Below, one piece after another: positions 9,804 through 20,001 of a stretch of DNA of 64,000 nucleotides. How positions within the stretch are numbered: position 1 is the first letter of the stretch; every line of letters begins with the position of its first letter. The stretch lies in contig WJYM01000001.1 in NCBI GenBank assembly GCA_009668205.1, positions 62,001 to 126,000 of the forward strand, read 5' to 3'. A program made the translations under genes and the position numbers. This DNA comes from Enterobacteriaceae bacterium RIT691. Lineage in GTDB: Bacteria > Pseudomonadota > Gammaproteobacteria > Enterobacterales > Enterobacteriaceae. The notes under the pieces were generated by a model. That model was not told where the DNA came from. It did not search any database and was given only the letters and a program-made list of their open reading frames with translations.

Positions 9804-10973
9804 TTAACGCAGATAGTGTTCGGTCAGGCCGCTCCACAACGCCGCGCCGGTGATCAAAATCTGATCGTTAAAGTCGTAGCCGGGGTTATGTACCATGCAG
9901 CGATCTGGCTCATCACCGGCACCAATCGTGAAATAGGCACCGTTCGGGTTATGCTCGAGCATGAAGGCAAAATCCTCGCTGCCCATAAAGGATCCGATGG
10001 TGACCACGGAATCCTGACCAAACAGATCGGTGGCGACATTACGCACCATCTCGTTGGCCGCAGGATCGTTTTTCAGCACCGGGCTTCCGTTGACATGGGA
10101 AATCGTCGCCGTGGCGTTAAAACTCTCGGCCTGTGCCACCGCAATGTCATGAATTCGCTGCAACACGGTCTGGCGCACTTTTTCATTGAGGGTGCGCACC
10201 GTCAGCTTCATCAGCACTTTGTCGTTGATGATGTTAGGTGCATGGCCCGCCTGAATACTGCCTACCGTCACCACCGCAGGCTCAAACGGGGTAATGTTGC
10301 GGGAGACAATCGACTGCAGCGCCAGGGTGATGTGGCAGGCAACCAGCGTGGCGTCGACCGTGTGCTCCGGAACCGCCCCGTGCCCGCCGACGCCTTTCAC
10401 TTCGATGTGCAGCGTGTCGGAGGATGCCATCATGGCGCCGTCGTGCAGGCCAATTTTGCCGAGCTTCTGCGACGGCATATTGTGCAGGCCAAAGATGTGA
10501 TCGCAGGGGAATTTATCGAACAGACCGTCTTCCACCATCACTCTGCCGCCGTACAGCAGCTCTTCTGCAGGCTGGAAAATCAGCGTCAGGGTGCCGTTAA
10601 AATTGCGGGTGCGTGCCAGATATTCTGCTGCGTACAGCAGCGTGGTGGTGTGCCCGTCGTGACCACAGCCGTGGAATTTCCCCTCGGTCTGGCTTGCCCA
10701 CGCCTTGCCGCTGTTTTCCTGCATCGGCAAAGCGTCCATATCGGCACGCAGGCCAAGACGTTTGCTGCCGTTGCCCACTTTCAGGGTCCCCACAACGCCC
10801 GTTCCCGCCAGGCCGCGATGCACCTCGTAGCCCCATTTGGTCAATAAACGGGCCACCTGATCGCTGGTTTTATGCTCCTCAAAGCCGATTTCAGGATGCT
10901 GATGGAAGTGACGGCGTAATTCGGTGAACTGCTCTTCGGTGCCCTGCAATGCTTCAACAATTGGATGTGTCAT
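9804..10973 (-). CDS. M20D-family metal-dependent amidohydrolase (hippurate hydrolase-like)
   Basis: A 389-residue enzyme of the M20 peptidase family, which removes acyl groups from N-acyl amino acids. The metal-binding residues typical of the family are visible: HGCGHDGHTT near residue 103, PAEE near 136, HNMP near 162 and GSEDFAF near 340. The central dimerisation domain begins near VKGVGGHGAVPEH. The true substrate could be hippurate, another N-acyl or indole-acyl amino acid, or a peptide. The ATG is preceded by AAAGGGA. It is the first gene of an operon with the MFS transporter and divergent from a large AraC-type regulator, which probably controls it. Confidence 0.87.
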   Translation of the reverse strand: MTHPIVEALQGTEEQFTELRRHFHQHPEIGFEEHKTSDQVARLLTKWGYEVHRGLAGTGVVGTLKVGNGSKRLGLRADMDALPMQENSGKAWASQTEGKFHGCGHDGHTTTLLYAAEYLARTRNFNGTLTLIFQPAEELLYGGRVMVEDGLFDKFPCDHIFGLHNMPSQKLGKIGLHDGAMMASSDTLHIEVKGVGGHGAVPEHTVDATLVACHITLALQSIVSRNITPFEPAVVTVGSIQAGHAPNIINDKVLMKLTVRTLNEKVRQTVLQRIHDIAVAQAESFNATATISHVNGSPVLKNDPAANEMVRNVATDLFGQDSVVTIGSFMGSEDFAFMLEHNPNGAYFTIGAGDEPDRCMVHNPGYDFNDQILITGAALWSGLTEHYLR

Positions 10974-11038
10974 TTTTGTTATCCCTTTATTGCTTCACAG
11001 TGATAATGTCGAGTTTATGCCGGGACGCTAACGGTAAT

Positions 11039-11071
11039 ACGCACTTTTTTGTTGTGTAATGACGCACTTTT
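11039..11071 (+). promoter_or_regulatory. Direct repeat, probable AraC-type operator
   Basis: The ten bases ACGCACTTTT occur at 11039-11048 and again at 11062-11071, a 23-base period, each preceded by TAAT. The repeat lies in the 172-base gap between the divergent amidohydrolase and regulator genes. Two direct half-sites about two helical turns apart are the usual AraC-family layout, so this is probably where the adjacent regulator binds. The binding itself is inferred. Confidence 0.5.
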
Positions 11072-11145
11072 CATGATTGTTTTTCATACAATTCAGTTAT
11101 GACAAAAAACAGCAGATCATTATTTGTCTTTGCGTGAGGTCAACG

Positions 11146-13458
11146 GTGGATCAGAGCAGCAGCGAGTTTTCAGTGACGGTACAGGATATTCGCCAGTGGG
11201 AGCAGGAAGAGAGCCATGCCCTGACGTTGCTGTGGGTACTGGAAGGCGAGGCGCGGTTGGACACCGAGACCGAAGTGCGGCAACTGAGTGCGGGCGCTCT
11301 GGCGATCATCAACCGCCAGCAACGCTGGAGCCTGAGCGCTAGTGCCCCGAATGCGATTCTGCGCGTCACGCTGTCAGGGGCCTGGCTGATGCGTCTGTAC
11401 AGCGACATGTTCACCCATGACTATCAAATCCCCGACGAAAGCAACGGTGACTGGCCGCCGTGTGATGAATTGCGCCATCTGCTGCGCCAGCTGTTGGTGG
11501 TGACGCTGATTAACCACCAAAGCCGTTACCGGCTGGAGGCGCATCGCTGGCTCGGTGAAATTCTGCTGTTGCTCACCACCCGCTTTCAGCAACCGGCGCG
11601 CCTGATACAACGCCCGGACAATCCGGGCTGGAGCAAGCGTATCGCTCAGGTGGTGGAGCGCATCCACACCCACTATGGCCGACGCATTACGCTGGCGGAG
11701 ATTGCCGGGGCCGAGTTTGTCTCAGAGGCCTGGCTTTCGCGTCTGTTCCATAAAGAAGTCGGCGTCAGTTTTATGCAGTACATCACCACCCTGCGGCTGG
11801 AAAAAGCCGCCGAATCGCTGCGCCTGACTAACCGCCCTCTGCATCAGATTGCGCTTGAGCACGGGTTTGCCAGTACCCGAATGATGAGCGACCTGTTTCG
11901 CCGCCATCACCAGATGACGCCGAGCGAGTTTCGCAAATCGCGCGAGCATCCTGCCAGCACAGCACGTCTGCGTCACACCGGACAGCATGCGTTACCGGTA
12001 GCGGTCGATAAACTTTTCAGCCTGCTGAACGAGCCGAAGTCTCGCGGCTGGGAACCTTCGTCGCTGACCCTGCATCAGCAGCAGGAGCGCATTCTGAATT
12101 TGCCGCAGCTGACCGCACGGGCCACGCCGTTGCGGCATACGCGCATTATTATCACTCTGCGTGAGCTTGACGATCTGCTGCGTGAGGACGTGCGTCGCGA
12201 ACTGGATGCCCTGCACGAGCAGATCCCCATATACGGGGTGGATATCACTGAACCTTTTCTCAGCAGCCGGTTGTTTGCCAGCGGCTGGGACGATCCGCTG
12301 ATGGCGGGCTATGCCTGCTGGTATAACCTGCATCAGGTCTTTAGCTGGTTGGCCGCCCGCCAGTGGAACGTGCTGCTGCACACCGGGATGACCACCCGTC
12401 CCGACCTTTTCAGGGATTTTCTGCGTCAGGCGGTGAATCACTTCCCGACCCAGGTGACCGCTGGCTGGCAGTTTGTCTGGCACTGGTCACCGCAGGCGGC
12501 GGAAGAGGCGCGCGAAAATGCCTGGCAAAACCAGCGCGCTACGCTGCGTGAGTTTCTGCCCGAGGCCAAATTGGGCATCTGGCACCGTTTCAGTGCCAAC
12601 AGCCTGCCGGACAACGATCGGGCGCTGTTCCATTCCCGCATTCTCATGCAGGCCGATTTCCTCGCCTGTCCGGCGGATGCCAATGAGCTGCTGGACCTGG
12701 CGCAGACGGACCCCCAGCAGCTGGCGTCAACGGAAAACTATCCGGTGCAGAAAATCCGTGGTATTCAGTCGGCTCTTCGCCAGCAACAGCTTTCGCTGCC
12801 GCTGTGGCTGCTGTCGTGGAATACGCTGACCGGGAACACCCGAAATACCAACGGCTGGTTCTTCCGTGGCGCGTTGCTGATGCATAATCTGCTTGGGCTG
12901 TCAGACCAGGTCTGGCTCGCCGGATTTTGGCTGAATTCAGGCCTGCAGGGCGAAGCGCGCAACAGTGAGACCATCGACACCGCCAGTCTGGCGCTGCAGT
13001 ACAACCACGGCCTGCCGCGACCGATTTACTGGGTGCTGTGGCTCTGGCGGCGGTTGCGTGGCGATGTGCTGGTCAATGACAAAAATCTGCTGCTGTTGCG
13101 CCATCTGCAGAGCTACCAGCTGCTACTGCGCAATACGGTGGTCTTCAACCCGTGGCTGTCCAACGAAGAGGCCTTTATTCAACGCTTTCGTCAGCACTAT
13201 CGGGTGCAGCTGCAGGGGCTTAACGGCCGCTGGCGGGTCAAATGCCATCTCTACGATCAGCACAATGGCGCGCTGTTCCCGCTGCTGGATGCCGTCGGTA
13301 GCGCCAGCGGACCGGACGAAGAAGTCTGGTGTTGGGTGCGCCATAAAGCCCGTCCGGCGCTGTCGATGCGCGATGAACTGTTGCACGACAGTTGGCAGTC
13401 CTCCGACGCGCTGGAGAGCAATGCGCTGGTGTTGTACGAGTTAACCCCACTAAATTGA
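11146..13458 (+). CDS. Very large AraC-family regulator with C-terminal glycosidase-like region
   Basis: A 770-residue protein, more than twice the usual length for AraC-type regulators. Residues 1-150 look like a cupin-type sensor (LLWVLEGEARLDTE, QLSAGALAIINRQQRW). Residues 165-267 form a two-helix-turn-helix AraC domain (ITLAEIAGAEFVSEAWLSRLF, then PLHQIALEHGFASTRMMSDLF). The last 480 residues resemble a glycoside hydrolase family 39-type TIM barrel by their Trp-rich make-up, but I could not identify catalytic acids, so sensing is likelier than hydrolysis. The GTG at 11146 is chosen because GAGGT lies six bases upstream; a TTG at 11077 would add an odd Ile-rich leader. It is divergent from the amidohydrolase/MFS operon, its likely target, and ends 90 bases before sapA. 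Confidence 0.8.
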   Translation: MDQSSSEFSVTVQDIRQWEQEESHALTLLWVLEGEARLDTETEVRQLSAGALAIINRQQRWSLSASAPNAILRVTLSGAWLMRLYSDMFTHDYQIPDESNGDWPPCDELRHLLRQLLVVTLINHQSRYRLEAHRWLGEILLLLTTRFQQPARLIQRPDNPGWSKRIAQVVERIHTHYGRRITLAEIAGAEFVSEAWLSRLFHKEVGVSFMQYITTLRLEKAAESLRLTNRPLHQIALEHGFASTRMMSDLFRRHHQMTPSEFRKSREHPASTARLRHTGQHALPVAVDKLFSLLNEPKSRGWEPSSLTLHQQQERILNLPQLTARATPLRHTRIIITLRELDDLLREDVRRELDALHEQIPIYGVDITEPFLSSRLFASGWDDPLMAGYACWYNLHQVFSWLAARQWNVLLHTGMTTRPDLFRDFLRQAVNHFPTQVTAGWQFVWHWSPQAAEEARENAWQNQRATLREFLPEAKLGIWHRFSANSLPDNDRALFHSRILMQADFLACPADANELLDLAQTDPQQLASTENYPVQKIRGIQSALRQQQLSLPLWLLSWNTLTGNTRNTNGWFFRGALLMHNLLGLSDQVWLAGFWLNSGLQGEARNSETIDTASLALQYNHGLPRPIYWVLWLWRRLRGDVLVNDKNLLLLRHLQSYQLLLRNTVVFNPWLSNEEAFIQRFRQHYRVQLQGLNGRWRVKCHLYDQHNGALFPLLDAVGSASGPDEEVWCWVRHKARPALSMRDELLHDSWQSSDALESNALVLYELTPLN

Positions 13459-13548
13459 TGACTTTTACAGCGGTTAAACGCAGAGTTTTGTACCTGGCCG
13501 CGGTAAGTGCGATACACTTTGCAGATCGGTCTGATATACGAAGAAATT

Positions 13549-15198
13549 ATGCGCCTTACATTCTCAGCTTTAGTGGCGGCCCTCGGGGTACTCTGTGGCA
13601 ACGCCATGGCCGCATCACCCCCTGCGCCGACGGCGAATGCCGACATTCGCGACAGCGGCTTTGTCTACTGCGTCAGCGGGCAGGTCAACACCTTTAACCC
13701 GCAGAAAGCAGGCAGCGGCTTAATTGTCGACACCCTGGCCGCCCAGATTTACGATCGGCTGCTCGATGTCGATCCCTATACTTACCGCCTGGTCCCTGAA
13801 CTGGCGGAAAGCTGGGAAGTGCTGGACAACGGCGCCACCTACCGTTTCCATCTGCGCAGCGGCGTGCAGTTCCAGCGCACGTCGTGGTTCACACCTACCC
13901 GCACGCTCAATGCCGACGACGTGGTGTTTACCTTTGAGCGCATCTTTAACCGCATGCACCCGTGGCATAACGTTAACGGCCCTAACTTCCCCTATTTCGA
14001 CAGCCTGCAGTTTGCCGACAGCGTCGAGAGCGTGCGCAAACTCGACAGCCGCACCGTCGAATTTCGCCTGAAGCGCCCGGACGCCTCGTTCCTGTGGCAC
14101 CTGGCCACCCACTATGCGTCGGTGATGTCAGCCGAGTATGCCGCGAATCTCACCAAAATCGACCACCAGGAGTGGTTGGATCGTCAGCCTGTCGGCACCG
14201 GGCCTTACCAGTTAGATGAATATCGCGCCGGGCAGTTTATCCGCCTGCAGCGTCATCCTGATTTCTGGCGCGGTAAGCCGCTGATGCCACAAGTGGTGGT
14301 GGATTTGGGATCTGGCGGGACCGGCCGGTTATCCAAACTGCTGACCGGCGAGTGTGACGTTCTGGCCTGGCCTGCCGCCAGTCAGTTAACCATTCTTCGC
14401 GATGACCCGCGTCTGCGCCTGACGCTGCGTCCGGGGATGAACATCGCGTATCTGGCGTTTAACACCGACAAGCCACCGATGAATAACCCGCAGGTGCGTC
14501 ACGCCCTGGCGCTTGCCATCAATAACCAGCGTCTGATGCAGTCCATCTACTATGGGACGGCAGAAACCGCGGCGTCTATTTTGCCTCGCGCCTCCTGGGC
14601 CTACGACAACGAGGCTAAAATTACCGAATACAACCCGGCAGAATCGCGCAAACGTCTCAAAGCGCTGGGGCTGGAAAACCTGACCCTGCACCTGTGGGTG
14701 CCGACTACCTCTCAGGCCTGGAACCCTAGCCCGCTGAAAACCGCGGAACTGATTCAGGCGGATATGGCTCAGGTGGGTGTCAAAGTGATCATTGTGCCGG
14801 TAGAAGGCCGTTTCCAGGAAGCGCGTCTGATGGACATGAACCACGATCTGACCCTGACCGGTTGGGCCACCGACAGTAACGATCCGGACAGCTTCTTCCG
14901 CCCGCTGTTGAGCTGTGCGGCGATTGGCTCGCAGACCAACTTCGCCCATTGGTGCAATCGCGAGTTTGACAGCGTGCTGCAAAAGGCGCTGGCGTCCCAA
15001 CAGTTAGCTTCGCGCATTGACGCCTACGATGAAGCCCAGCAGATCCTCGCCAATGAGCTGCCGGTGCTGCCGTTGGCGTCGTCTCTGCGTCTGCAGGCGT
15101 ACCGCTATGATATTAAAGGGCTGGTACTGAGTCCGTTCGGCAACGCGTCGTTTGCCGGTGTGTCCCGCGAGCAAAAGGAAGAGGTGAAAAAACCATGA
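13549..15198 (+). CDS. sapA: Periplasmic solute-binding protein SapA
   Basis: A 549-residue family-5 extracellular solute-binding protein, related to OppA and DppA. The signal peptide covers about residues 1-21 ([21 protein letters not shown]). Sap systems are linked to resistance to antimicrobial peptides, to haem and peptide uptake, and, in E. coli (SapBCDF), to putrescine export. The mature part is almost co-linear with E. coli SapA ([18 protein letters not shown] onwards). The ATG at 13549 is chosen because it places the signal sequence at the very N-terminus and removes a 14-residue extension. sapB starts inside its last codons, the start of a tightly packed sapABCDF operon. Confidence 0.95.
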   Translation: MRLTFSALVAALGVLCGNAMAASPPAPTANADIRDSGFVYCVSGQVNTFNPQKAGSGLIVDTLAAQIYDRLLDVDPYTYRLVPELAESWEVLDNGATYRFHLRSGVQFQRTSWFTPTRTLNADDVVFTFERIFNRMHPWHNVNGPNFPYFDSLQFADSVESVRKLDSRTVEFRLKRPDASFLWHLATHYASVMSAEYAANLTKIDHQEWLDRQPVGTGPYQLDEYRAGQFIRLQRHPDFWRGKPLMPQVVVDLGSGGTGRLSKLLTGECDVLAWPAASQLTILRDDPRLRLTLRPGMNIAYLAFNTDKPPMNNPQVRHALALAINNQRLMQSIYYGTAETAASILPRASWAYDNEAKITEYNPAESRKRLKALGLENLTLHLWVPTTSQAWNPSPLKTAELIQADMAQVGVKVIIVPVEGRFQEARLMDMNHDLTLTGWATDSNDPDSFFRPLLSCAAIGSQTNFAHWCNREFDSVLQKALASQQLASRIDAYDEAQQILANELPVLPLASSLRLQAYRYDIKGLVLSPFGNASFAGVSREQKEEVKKP

Positions 15199-16160
15199 TC
15201 ATTTTTACCCTTCGCCGCCTGCTGTTGCTGCTGGTAACGCTTTTCCTGCTGACCTTCGTCGGTTTCAGCCTGAGCTACTTTACTCCGCATGCCCCGCTGC
15301 AGGGCGCTTCGCTCGGTAACGCCTGGCTGTTCTGGTTTAAGGGGCTGCTGCACTGGGACTTTGGCGTGTCGAGCATCAACGGTCAGCTGATCTCTGACCA
15401 GCTGAAAGAGGTGTTCCCGGCCACGATGGAGCTGTGCATCCTCGCGTTCGGCTTCGCACTGCTGGTGGGGATCCCGGTCGGCATGCTGGCGGGCATCATG
15501 CGCAATAAGTGGCAGGATAAAGCCATCAGCGCGCTGGCCCTGCTCGGCTTCTCCATTCCGGTATTCTGGCTGGCGCTGTTGCTGACGCTGTTCTTCTCCC
15601 TTACGCTCGGCTGGCTGCCGGTTTCCGGCCGCTTTGATCTGCTGTACGAAGTCAAAAATGTGACCGGTTTTGCGCTGATTGACGCCTGGCTGTCCGATTC
15701 GCCGTGGCGCGATGAAATGATCATCAGCGCCCTGCGCCATATGGTGCTGCCGGTCCTGACGCTTGCCGTCGCCCCCACCACCGAAGTGGTGCGCCTGATG
15801 CGCCTGAGCACCATCGAAGTGTATGACACGAACTATGTGAAAGCGGCCGCCACCCGAGGCGTTTCACGCCTGACGATTTTGCGCCGCCATGTGTTGCATA
15901 ACGCCCTGCCACCGGTGATCCCGCGCCTGGGTCTTCAGTTTTCCACCATGCTGACGCTGGCAATGATCACCGAGATGGTCTTCAGCTGGCCGGGCCTGGG
16001 GCGCTGGATGATCAACGCCATTCGCCAGCAGGACTACGCCGCCATTTCCGCAGGCGTGATGGTGATTGGCGCGCTGGTGATTATGGTGAACGTGATCTCT
16101 GACATTTTGGGTGCTATGGCTAACCCGCTGAAACATAAGGAATGGTATGCCTTACGATAG
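15195..16160 (+). CDS. sapB: SapB ABC-transporter permease
   Basis: A 321-residue inner-membrane permease of the DppB/OppB type, with an N-terminal membrane anchor ([21 protein letters not shown]) and about five further helices. The cytoplasmic coupling loop near residues 215-235 ([26 protein letters not shown]) is the EAA-type motif that contacts the ATPase. It overlaps sapA by four bases (ATGA) and sapC by 14. It pairs with SapC to form the channel of the Sap transporter. Confidence 0.95.
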   Translation: MIIFTLRRLLLLLVTLFLLTFVGFSLSYFTPHAPLQGASLGNAWLFWFKGLLHWDFGVSSINGQLISDQLKEVFPATMELCILAFGFALLVGIPVGMLAGIMRNKWQDKAISALALLGFSIPVFWLALLLTLFFSLTLGWLPVSGRFDLLYEVKNVTGFALIDAWLSDSPWRDEMIISALRHMVLPVLTLAVAPTTEVVRLMRLSTIEVYDTNYVKAAATRGVSRLTILRRHVLHNALPPVIPRLGLQFSTMLTLAMITEMVFSWPGLGRWMINAIRQQDYAAISAGVMVIGALVIMVNVISDILGAMANPLKHKEWYALR

Positions 16161-17037
16161 CGTCTATCTGGAAAAACGCCCACCGGGCGTTATGCGCACC
16201 GTTTGGCGTAAGTTTTACGGTGATACCACAGCGATGATTGGCCTGTACGGCTGTGCCGGACTGGCGCTGCTGTGTATTTTTGGGACCTGGTTCGCGCCGT
16301 ACGGTATCGATCAGCAATTCCTCGGCTACCAGCTGCTGCCACCGTCATGGTCACGCTACGGTGAAGTGTCGTTCTTCCTCGGGACGGATGATCTGGGCCG
16401 CGATGTGCTGAGCCGTTTGCTGAGCGGCGCGGCACCGACCGTAGGCGGCGCCTTCGTCGTCACGCTGGCAGCCACGCTGTTTGGCCTGGTGCTCGGGGCG
16501 GTGGCGGGCTCCACCCGCGGCCTGCGTTCTGCGGTGCTGAATCACATTCTCGACACCCTGCTCTCGATTCCGTCGCTGCTGCTGGCGATTATCGTCGTCG
16601 CGTTCGCCGGGCCGCATCTGCTGCACGCAATGTTTGCCGTCTGGCTGGCGCTGCTGCCGCGCATGGTGCGTTCGGTCTACAGCATGGTGCATGACGAGCT
16701 GGAAAAAGATTACGTGGTGGCCGCGCGGCTGGACGGTGCGTCGACGCTCAACATTCTGGGCTTCGCCGTGCTGCCGAACATCGCCGCCGGTCTGGTCACC
16801 GAGATCACCCGCGCGCTGTCGATGGCGATCCTTGATATCGCCGCACTGGGCTTCCTTGACCTCGGCGCGCAGCTCCCTTCCCCGGAATGGGGCGCATTGC
16901 TGGGCGACGCGCTGGAGCTGATTTACGTCGCGCCCTGGACGGTGATGCTGCCGGGTGCAGCCATCATGCTCAGCGTGCTGCTGGTGAATTTGCTTGGTGA
17001 CGGTATTCGCCGGGCCATTAACGCGGGGGTGCAGTAA
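16147..17037 (+). CDS. sapC: SapC ABC-transporter permease
   Basis: A 296-residue DppC/OppC-type permease and the partner of SapB. An N-terminal cytosolic segment ([17 protein letters not shown]) is followed by about six membrane helices. The coupling loop reads [22 protein letters not shown] near residue 195. The extracytoplasmic segment with [19 protein letters not shown] is typical of OppC-family proteins. The start overlaps the end of sapB and its stop overlaps the sapD start (TAATG). Confidence 0.95.
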   Translation: MPYDSVYLEKRPPGVMRTVWRKFYGDTTAMIGLYGCAGLALLCIFGTWFAPYGIDQQFLGYQLLPPSWSRYGEVSFFLGTDDLGRDVLSRLLSGAAPTVGGAFVVTLAATLFGLVLGAVAGSTRGLRSAVLNHILDTLLSIPSLLLAIIVVAFAGPHLLHAMFAVWLALLPRMVRSVYSMVHDELEKDYVVAARLDGASTLNILGFAVLPNIAAGLVTEITRALSMAILDIAALGFLDLGAQLPSPEWGALLGDALELIYVAPWTVMLPGAAIMLSVLLVNLLGDGIRRAINAGVQ

Positions 17038-18029
17038 TGCCGTTACTGGATATTCGCAACCTGACCATCGAATTTCGCACCAGCGAAGGCTGGGTGAAAG
17101 CCGTTGACCGCGTCAGCATGACGCTTGCCGAAGGTGAAATCCGCGGCCTGGTCGGCGAGTCCGGCTCAGGCAAAAGCCTGATTGCCAAAGCCATCTGCGG
17201 GGTGACCAAAGATAACTGGCGCGTGACTGCAGACCGTATGCGTTTTGATGACATCGACCTGCTGCGTCTTTCCAGTCGTGAACGTCGCCGTTTGGTGGGT
17301 CATAACGTGTCGATGATCTTCCAGGAACCACAGTCCTGTCTGGATCCTTCCGAGCGTGTCGGCCGCCAGCTGATGCAGAACATCCCGGGCTGGACGTACA
17401 AAGGCCACTGGTGGCAACGTGTTGGCTGGCGTAAGCGCCGTGCCATCGAGCTCCTGCACCGCGTGGGCATTAAAGATCACAAAGATGCGATGCGCAGCTT
17501 CCCGTACGAGCTGACCGACGGAGAATGCCAGAAGGTGATGATCGCCATCGCGCTGGCAAACCAGCCGCGCCTGCTGATTGCCGATGAGCCGACCAACGCC
17601 ATGGAGCCCACGACCCAGGCGCAGATTTTCCGTTTGCTCACCCGACTCAATCAGAACAACAACACCACCATTTTGCTGATCAGTCATGATTTACAGATGC
17701 TGAGCCAGTGGGCGGACAAAATTAACGTGATGTACTGCGGGCAGACGGTGGAATCAGCACCCAGCGAAGACCTGGTCACCATTCCCCACCATCCGTATAC
17801 CCAGGCACTGATTCGTGCGATCCCGGATTTTGGCCGTTCGATGCCGCATAAAAGCCGCCTGAACACCATGCCGGGGGCTATTCCGCTGCTGGAATCCCTG
17901 CCGATTGGCTGTCGTCTGGGGCCGCGCTGCCCGTACGCGCAGCGTGAATGCATTGAAACACCGCGTCTGACGGGGCAGAAGAACCATCTGTTCGCCTGTC
18001 ATTTCCCGCTGAACATGGAGAAAGAGTGA
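17037..18029 (+). CDS. sapD: SapD ATP-binding protein
   Basis: A 330-residue ABC ATPase of the DppD/OppD type. Walker A GESGSGKS is at residues 40-47, the Q-loop lies in MIFQEPQSC and Walker B in [13 protein letters not shown]. The usual LSGGQ signature is replaced by LTDGE. The C-terminal oligopeptide-transporter extension with paired cysteines ([13 protein letters not shown]) is present. In E. coli SapD also supplies ATP-binding function to Trk potassium transporters. It starts on the sapC stop and is followed one base later by sapF. Confidence 0.95.
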   Translation: MPLLDIRNLTIEFRTSEGWVKAVDRVSMTLAEGEIRGLVGESGSGKSLIAKAICGVTKDNWRVTADRMRFDDIDLLRLSSRERRRLVGHNVSMIFQEPQSCLDPSERVGRQLMQNIPGWTYKGHWWQRVGWRKRRAIELLHRVGIKDHKDAMRSFPYELTDGECQKVMIAIALANQPRLLIADEPTNAMEPTTQAQIFRLLTRLNQNNNTTILLISHDLQMLSQWADKINVMYCGQTVESAPSEDLVTIPHHPYTQALIRAIPDFGRSMPHKSRLNTMPGAIPLLESLPIGCRLGPRCPYAQRECIETPRLTGQKNHLFACHFPLNMEKE

Positions 18030-18030
18030 C

Positions 18031-18837
18031 ATGGTCGAGACGCTACTCGAAGTTCGCAACCTGAGTAAGACTTTCCGCTACCGTACCGGCCTGTTCCACC
18101 GACAGACCGTGGAAGCCGTCAAGCCGCTGAGCTTTACCCTGCGCGAGCGACAAACGCTGGCGGTGATCGGTGAAAACGGCTCCGGTAAATCGACGTTGGC
18201 AAAAATGCTGGCCGGGATGGTGGAACCAACCACCGGGGAACTGCTGATTGACGATCACCCGCTGGCGTTTGGCGACTACTCGTTCCGCAGCCAGCGCATC
18301 CGGATGATTTTTCAGGATCCATCCACCTCGCTGAACCCGCGTCAGCGTATCTCGCAAATTCTGGATTTTCCGCTGCGCCTGAACACCGATTTAGAGCCAG
18401 AAGAACGTCGTAAACAGATTATCGAGACCCTGCGACTGGTGGGTCTGCTGCCGGATCACGTCAGCTACTATCCGCATATGCTGGCGCCAGGGCAAAAACA
18501 GCGTCTGGGCCTGGCCCGTGCGCTGATCCTGCGTCCGAAGGTGATTATCTGCGATGAGGCCCTCGCCTCGCTGGATATGTCGATGCGCTCGCAGCTGATC
18601 AACCTGATGCTTGAACTGCAGGAAAAACAGGGTATTTCGTATATCTACGTGACGCAGCATCTGGGGATGATGAAGCACATCAGCGACCAGGTGCTGGTGA
18701 TGCATCAGGGCGAAGTGGTTGAGCGCGGCAGCACCGCCGATGTGCTCGCCTCCCCGTTGCACGACCTCACCAAACGGCTGATTGCCGGGCATTTTGGCGA
18801 GGCCTTAACGGCGGATGCATGGCGTAAGGATCGCTAA
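18031..18837 (+). CDS. sapF: SapF ATP-binding protein
   Basis: A 268-residue ABC ATPase and the second nucleotide-binding subunit of the Sap transporter. Walker A GENGSGKST lies near residue 47. The signature is APGQK rather than LSGGQ, and Walker B reads VIICDEALASLDMS. No C-terminal cysteine extension is present, as expected for the F subunit. It is the last gene of the operon and is followed by a good intrinsic terminator. Confidence 0.95.
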   Translation: MVETLLEVRNLSKTFRYRTGLFHRQTVEAVKPLSFTLRERQTLAVIGENGSGKSTLAKMLAGMVEPTTGELLIDDHPLAFGDYSFRSQRIRMIFQDPSTSLNPRQRISQILDFPLRLNTDLEPEERRKQIIETLRLVGLLPDHVSYYPHMLAPGQKQRLGLARALILRPKVIICDEALASLDMSMRSQLINLMLELQEKQGISYIYVTQHLGMMKHISDQVLVMHQGEVVERGSTADVLASPLHDLTKRLIAGHFGEALTADAWRKDR

Positions 18838-18860
18838 GCCGCTGGCTTTCGAATCAAAAA

Positions 18861-18890
18861 ACGGTAGCGCTATTCGCTGCCGTTTTTTTT
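18861..18890 (+). terminator. Rho-independent terminator of sapABCDF
   Basis: A nine-base-pair stem (ACGGTAGCG with CGCTGCCGT, one G-T pair) around a four- to five-base loop, followed by eight T residues, 24 bases after the sapF stop. The following 360 bases to the next gene are AT-rich; I see no convincing gene there, only the likely upstream region of the first IprA-like gene. Confidence 0.85.
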
Positions 18891-19255
18891 GCTGGTCATT
18901 AATTTGGCGGCACAGAACATTGTATTCATCGACAAACCAAAGTCATAAACTCAGCGTTAATCTTCCCACCGACGTTTACTATTGAGATTAAACAATACGA
19001 ATAGCACAATCATGCAATCATTATCTTGCGTTCTAAAATCAAAAACATCTCAGTGTTACCGCTGAAATATTCAAGTCGTGAATATTTGGAGCCGCATTGA
19101 GAACCCACAATGTTATGTGCGTCACGTTTTACACTCACATGCTCAATGCACATCAAAACACAATTATTCGTCAGTCTGTTTTTAGACCTGCTTTTTTCGG
19201 GCTGAGTTATGACAAATCTTAAATAATCCAGAATACTCGCACTATTCCTTTTGAT

Positions 19256-19918
19256 ATGACTCATTACACCTCTGTTATGGATACCGTAAATCTGTTTCGT
19301 CCGTCCCCTAAACCTGAAAAAGCGTTCAGGCAATTATTCGCTCGTTTGGCCCCTTATGCTGAGTTATTGCCTACTGGTCGACGGTATTCGCTGCAGTTAT
19401 CACACAATGAGACCTCATGGTGTTATTTGCTGGAAAAAGGGTATGTTTCCGTCAATCGCACTGATGATAAATTGCTGTTAAATTCCGAATCAGCCCCTTT
19501 TATTTTTGGCTTTACCTCCCTACTCGGCCATACCCCGGGTTCTCTTTTTCTACGGACCTCTGAAGATGCTCTCGTGAAGCGCCTTCCCATGACCAGGGCA
19601 ATGGAAATTATTGAGAAAGAAGCCCTTTGGGAATCGCTGTACGATGTGTTATCTCACCTTTCGCTACGCCTTTTCTCGCATTGCACCCGGATATCACAGC
19701 CAGGTTCCTACGACACCATTCGCTTTTTGTTGCTCGAACTCTCTGCTGAACCGGCTGCCATTCGAAATTCAGAATCCGTTGTGAATTACATCCATAGCCG
19801 CAGCTTTCTTTCACGAAGCGGAATTTCAGCTGTGCTCTCTGCGTTACGCCAGGGGTCTTATATAGAAATCAGCCACGGACGATTGGTGTCTGTTAATACA
19901 TTGCCTGCAGGTTTCTGA
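19256..19918 (+). CDS. IprA/YaiV-like winged-helix regulator, first copy
   Basis: A 220-residue protein resembling the IprA/YaiV group of enterobacterial regulators. An N-terminal cyclic-nucleotide-binding-like barrel covers about residues 20-115 (LLEKGYVSVNRTDDKLLL) and a C-terminal winged helix covers about 160-215 (HSRSFLSRSGISAVLSALRQGSYIEISHGRLVSV). In Salmonella IprA lowers hydrogen-peroxide resistance; the role of this paralogue is unknown. Start choice is uncertain: the ATG at 19256 and an in-frame ATG at 19277 both lack a strong ribosome-binding site. A second member of the family follows 83 bases downstream. The gene is AT-richer than the sap operon, which suggests acquisition. Confidence 0.7.
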   Translation: MTHYTSVMDTVNLFRPSPKPEKAFRQLFARLAPYAELLPTGRRYSLQLSHNETSWCYLLEKGYVSVNRTDDKLLLNSESAPFIFGFTSLLGHTPGSLFLRTSEDALVKRLPMTRAMEIIEKEALWESLYDVLSHLSLRLFSHCTRISQPGSYDTIRFLLLELSAEPAAIRNSESVVNYIHSRSFLSRSGISAVLSALRQGSYIEISHGRLVSVNTLPAGF

Positions 19919-20001
19919 GCCTCTGGCGTTCAAAAAAACAGCGACGCCTGGCTTTTGGCATATAATTATGGATGATGTATTTTTCCAGGTAAAACAGCAC
20001 T

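Noticed and set aside
9468-10847. 459-codon plus-strand ORF antisense to the amidohydrolase and the end of the MFS gene
   Set aside because: It is the complementary frame of well-supported genes in GC-rich DNA; its product has the His/Gln/Arg-rich make-up of a shadow frame and no domain.
19010-19333. 107-codon minus-strand ORF upstream of the first IprA-like gene
   Set aside because: It overlaps the start of that gene, lacks a ribosome-binding site and has no recognisable pattern. It may simply be open because the DNA is AT-rich.
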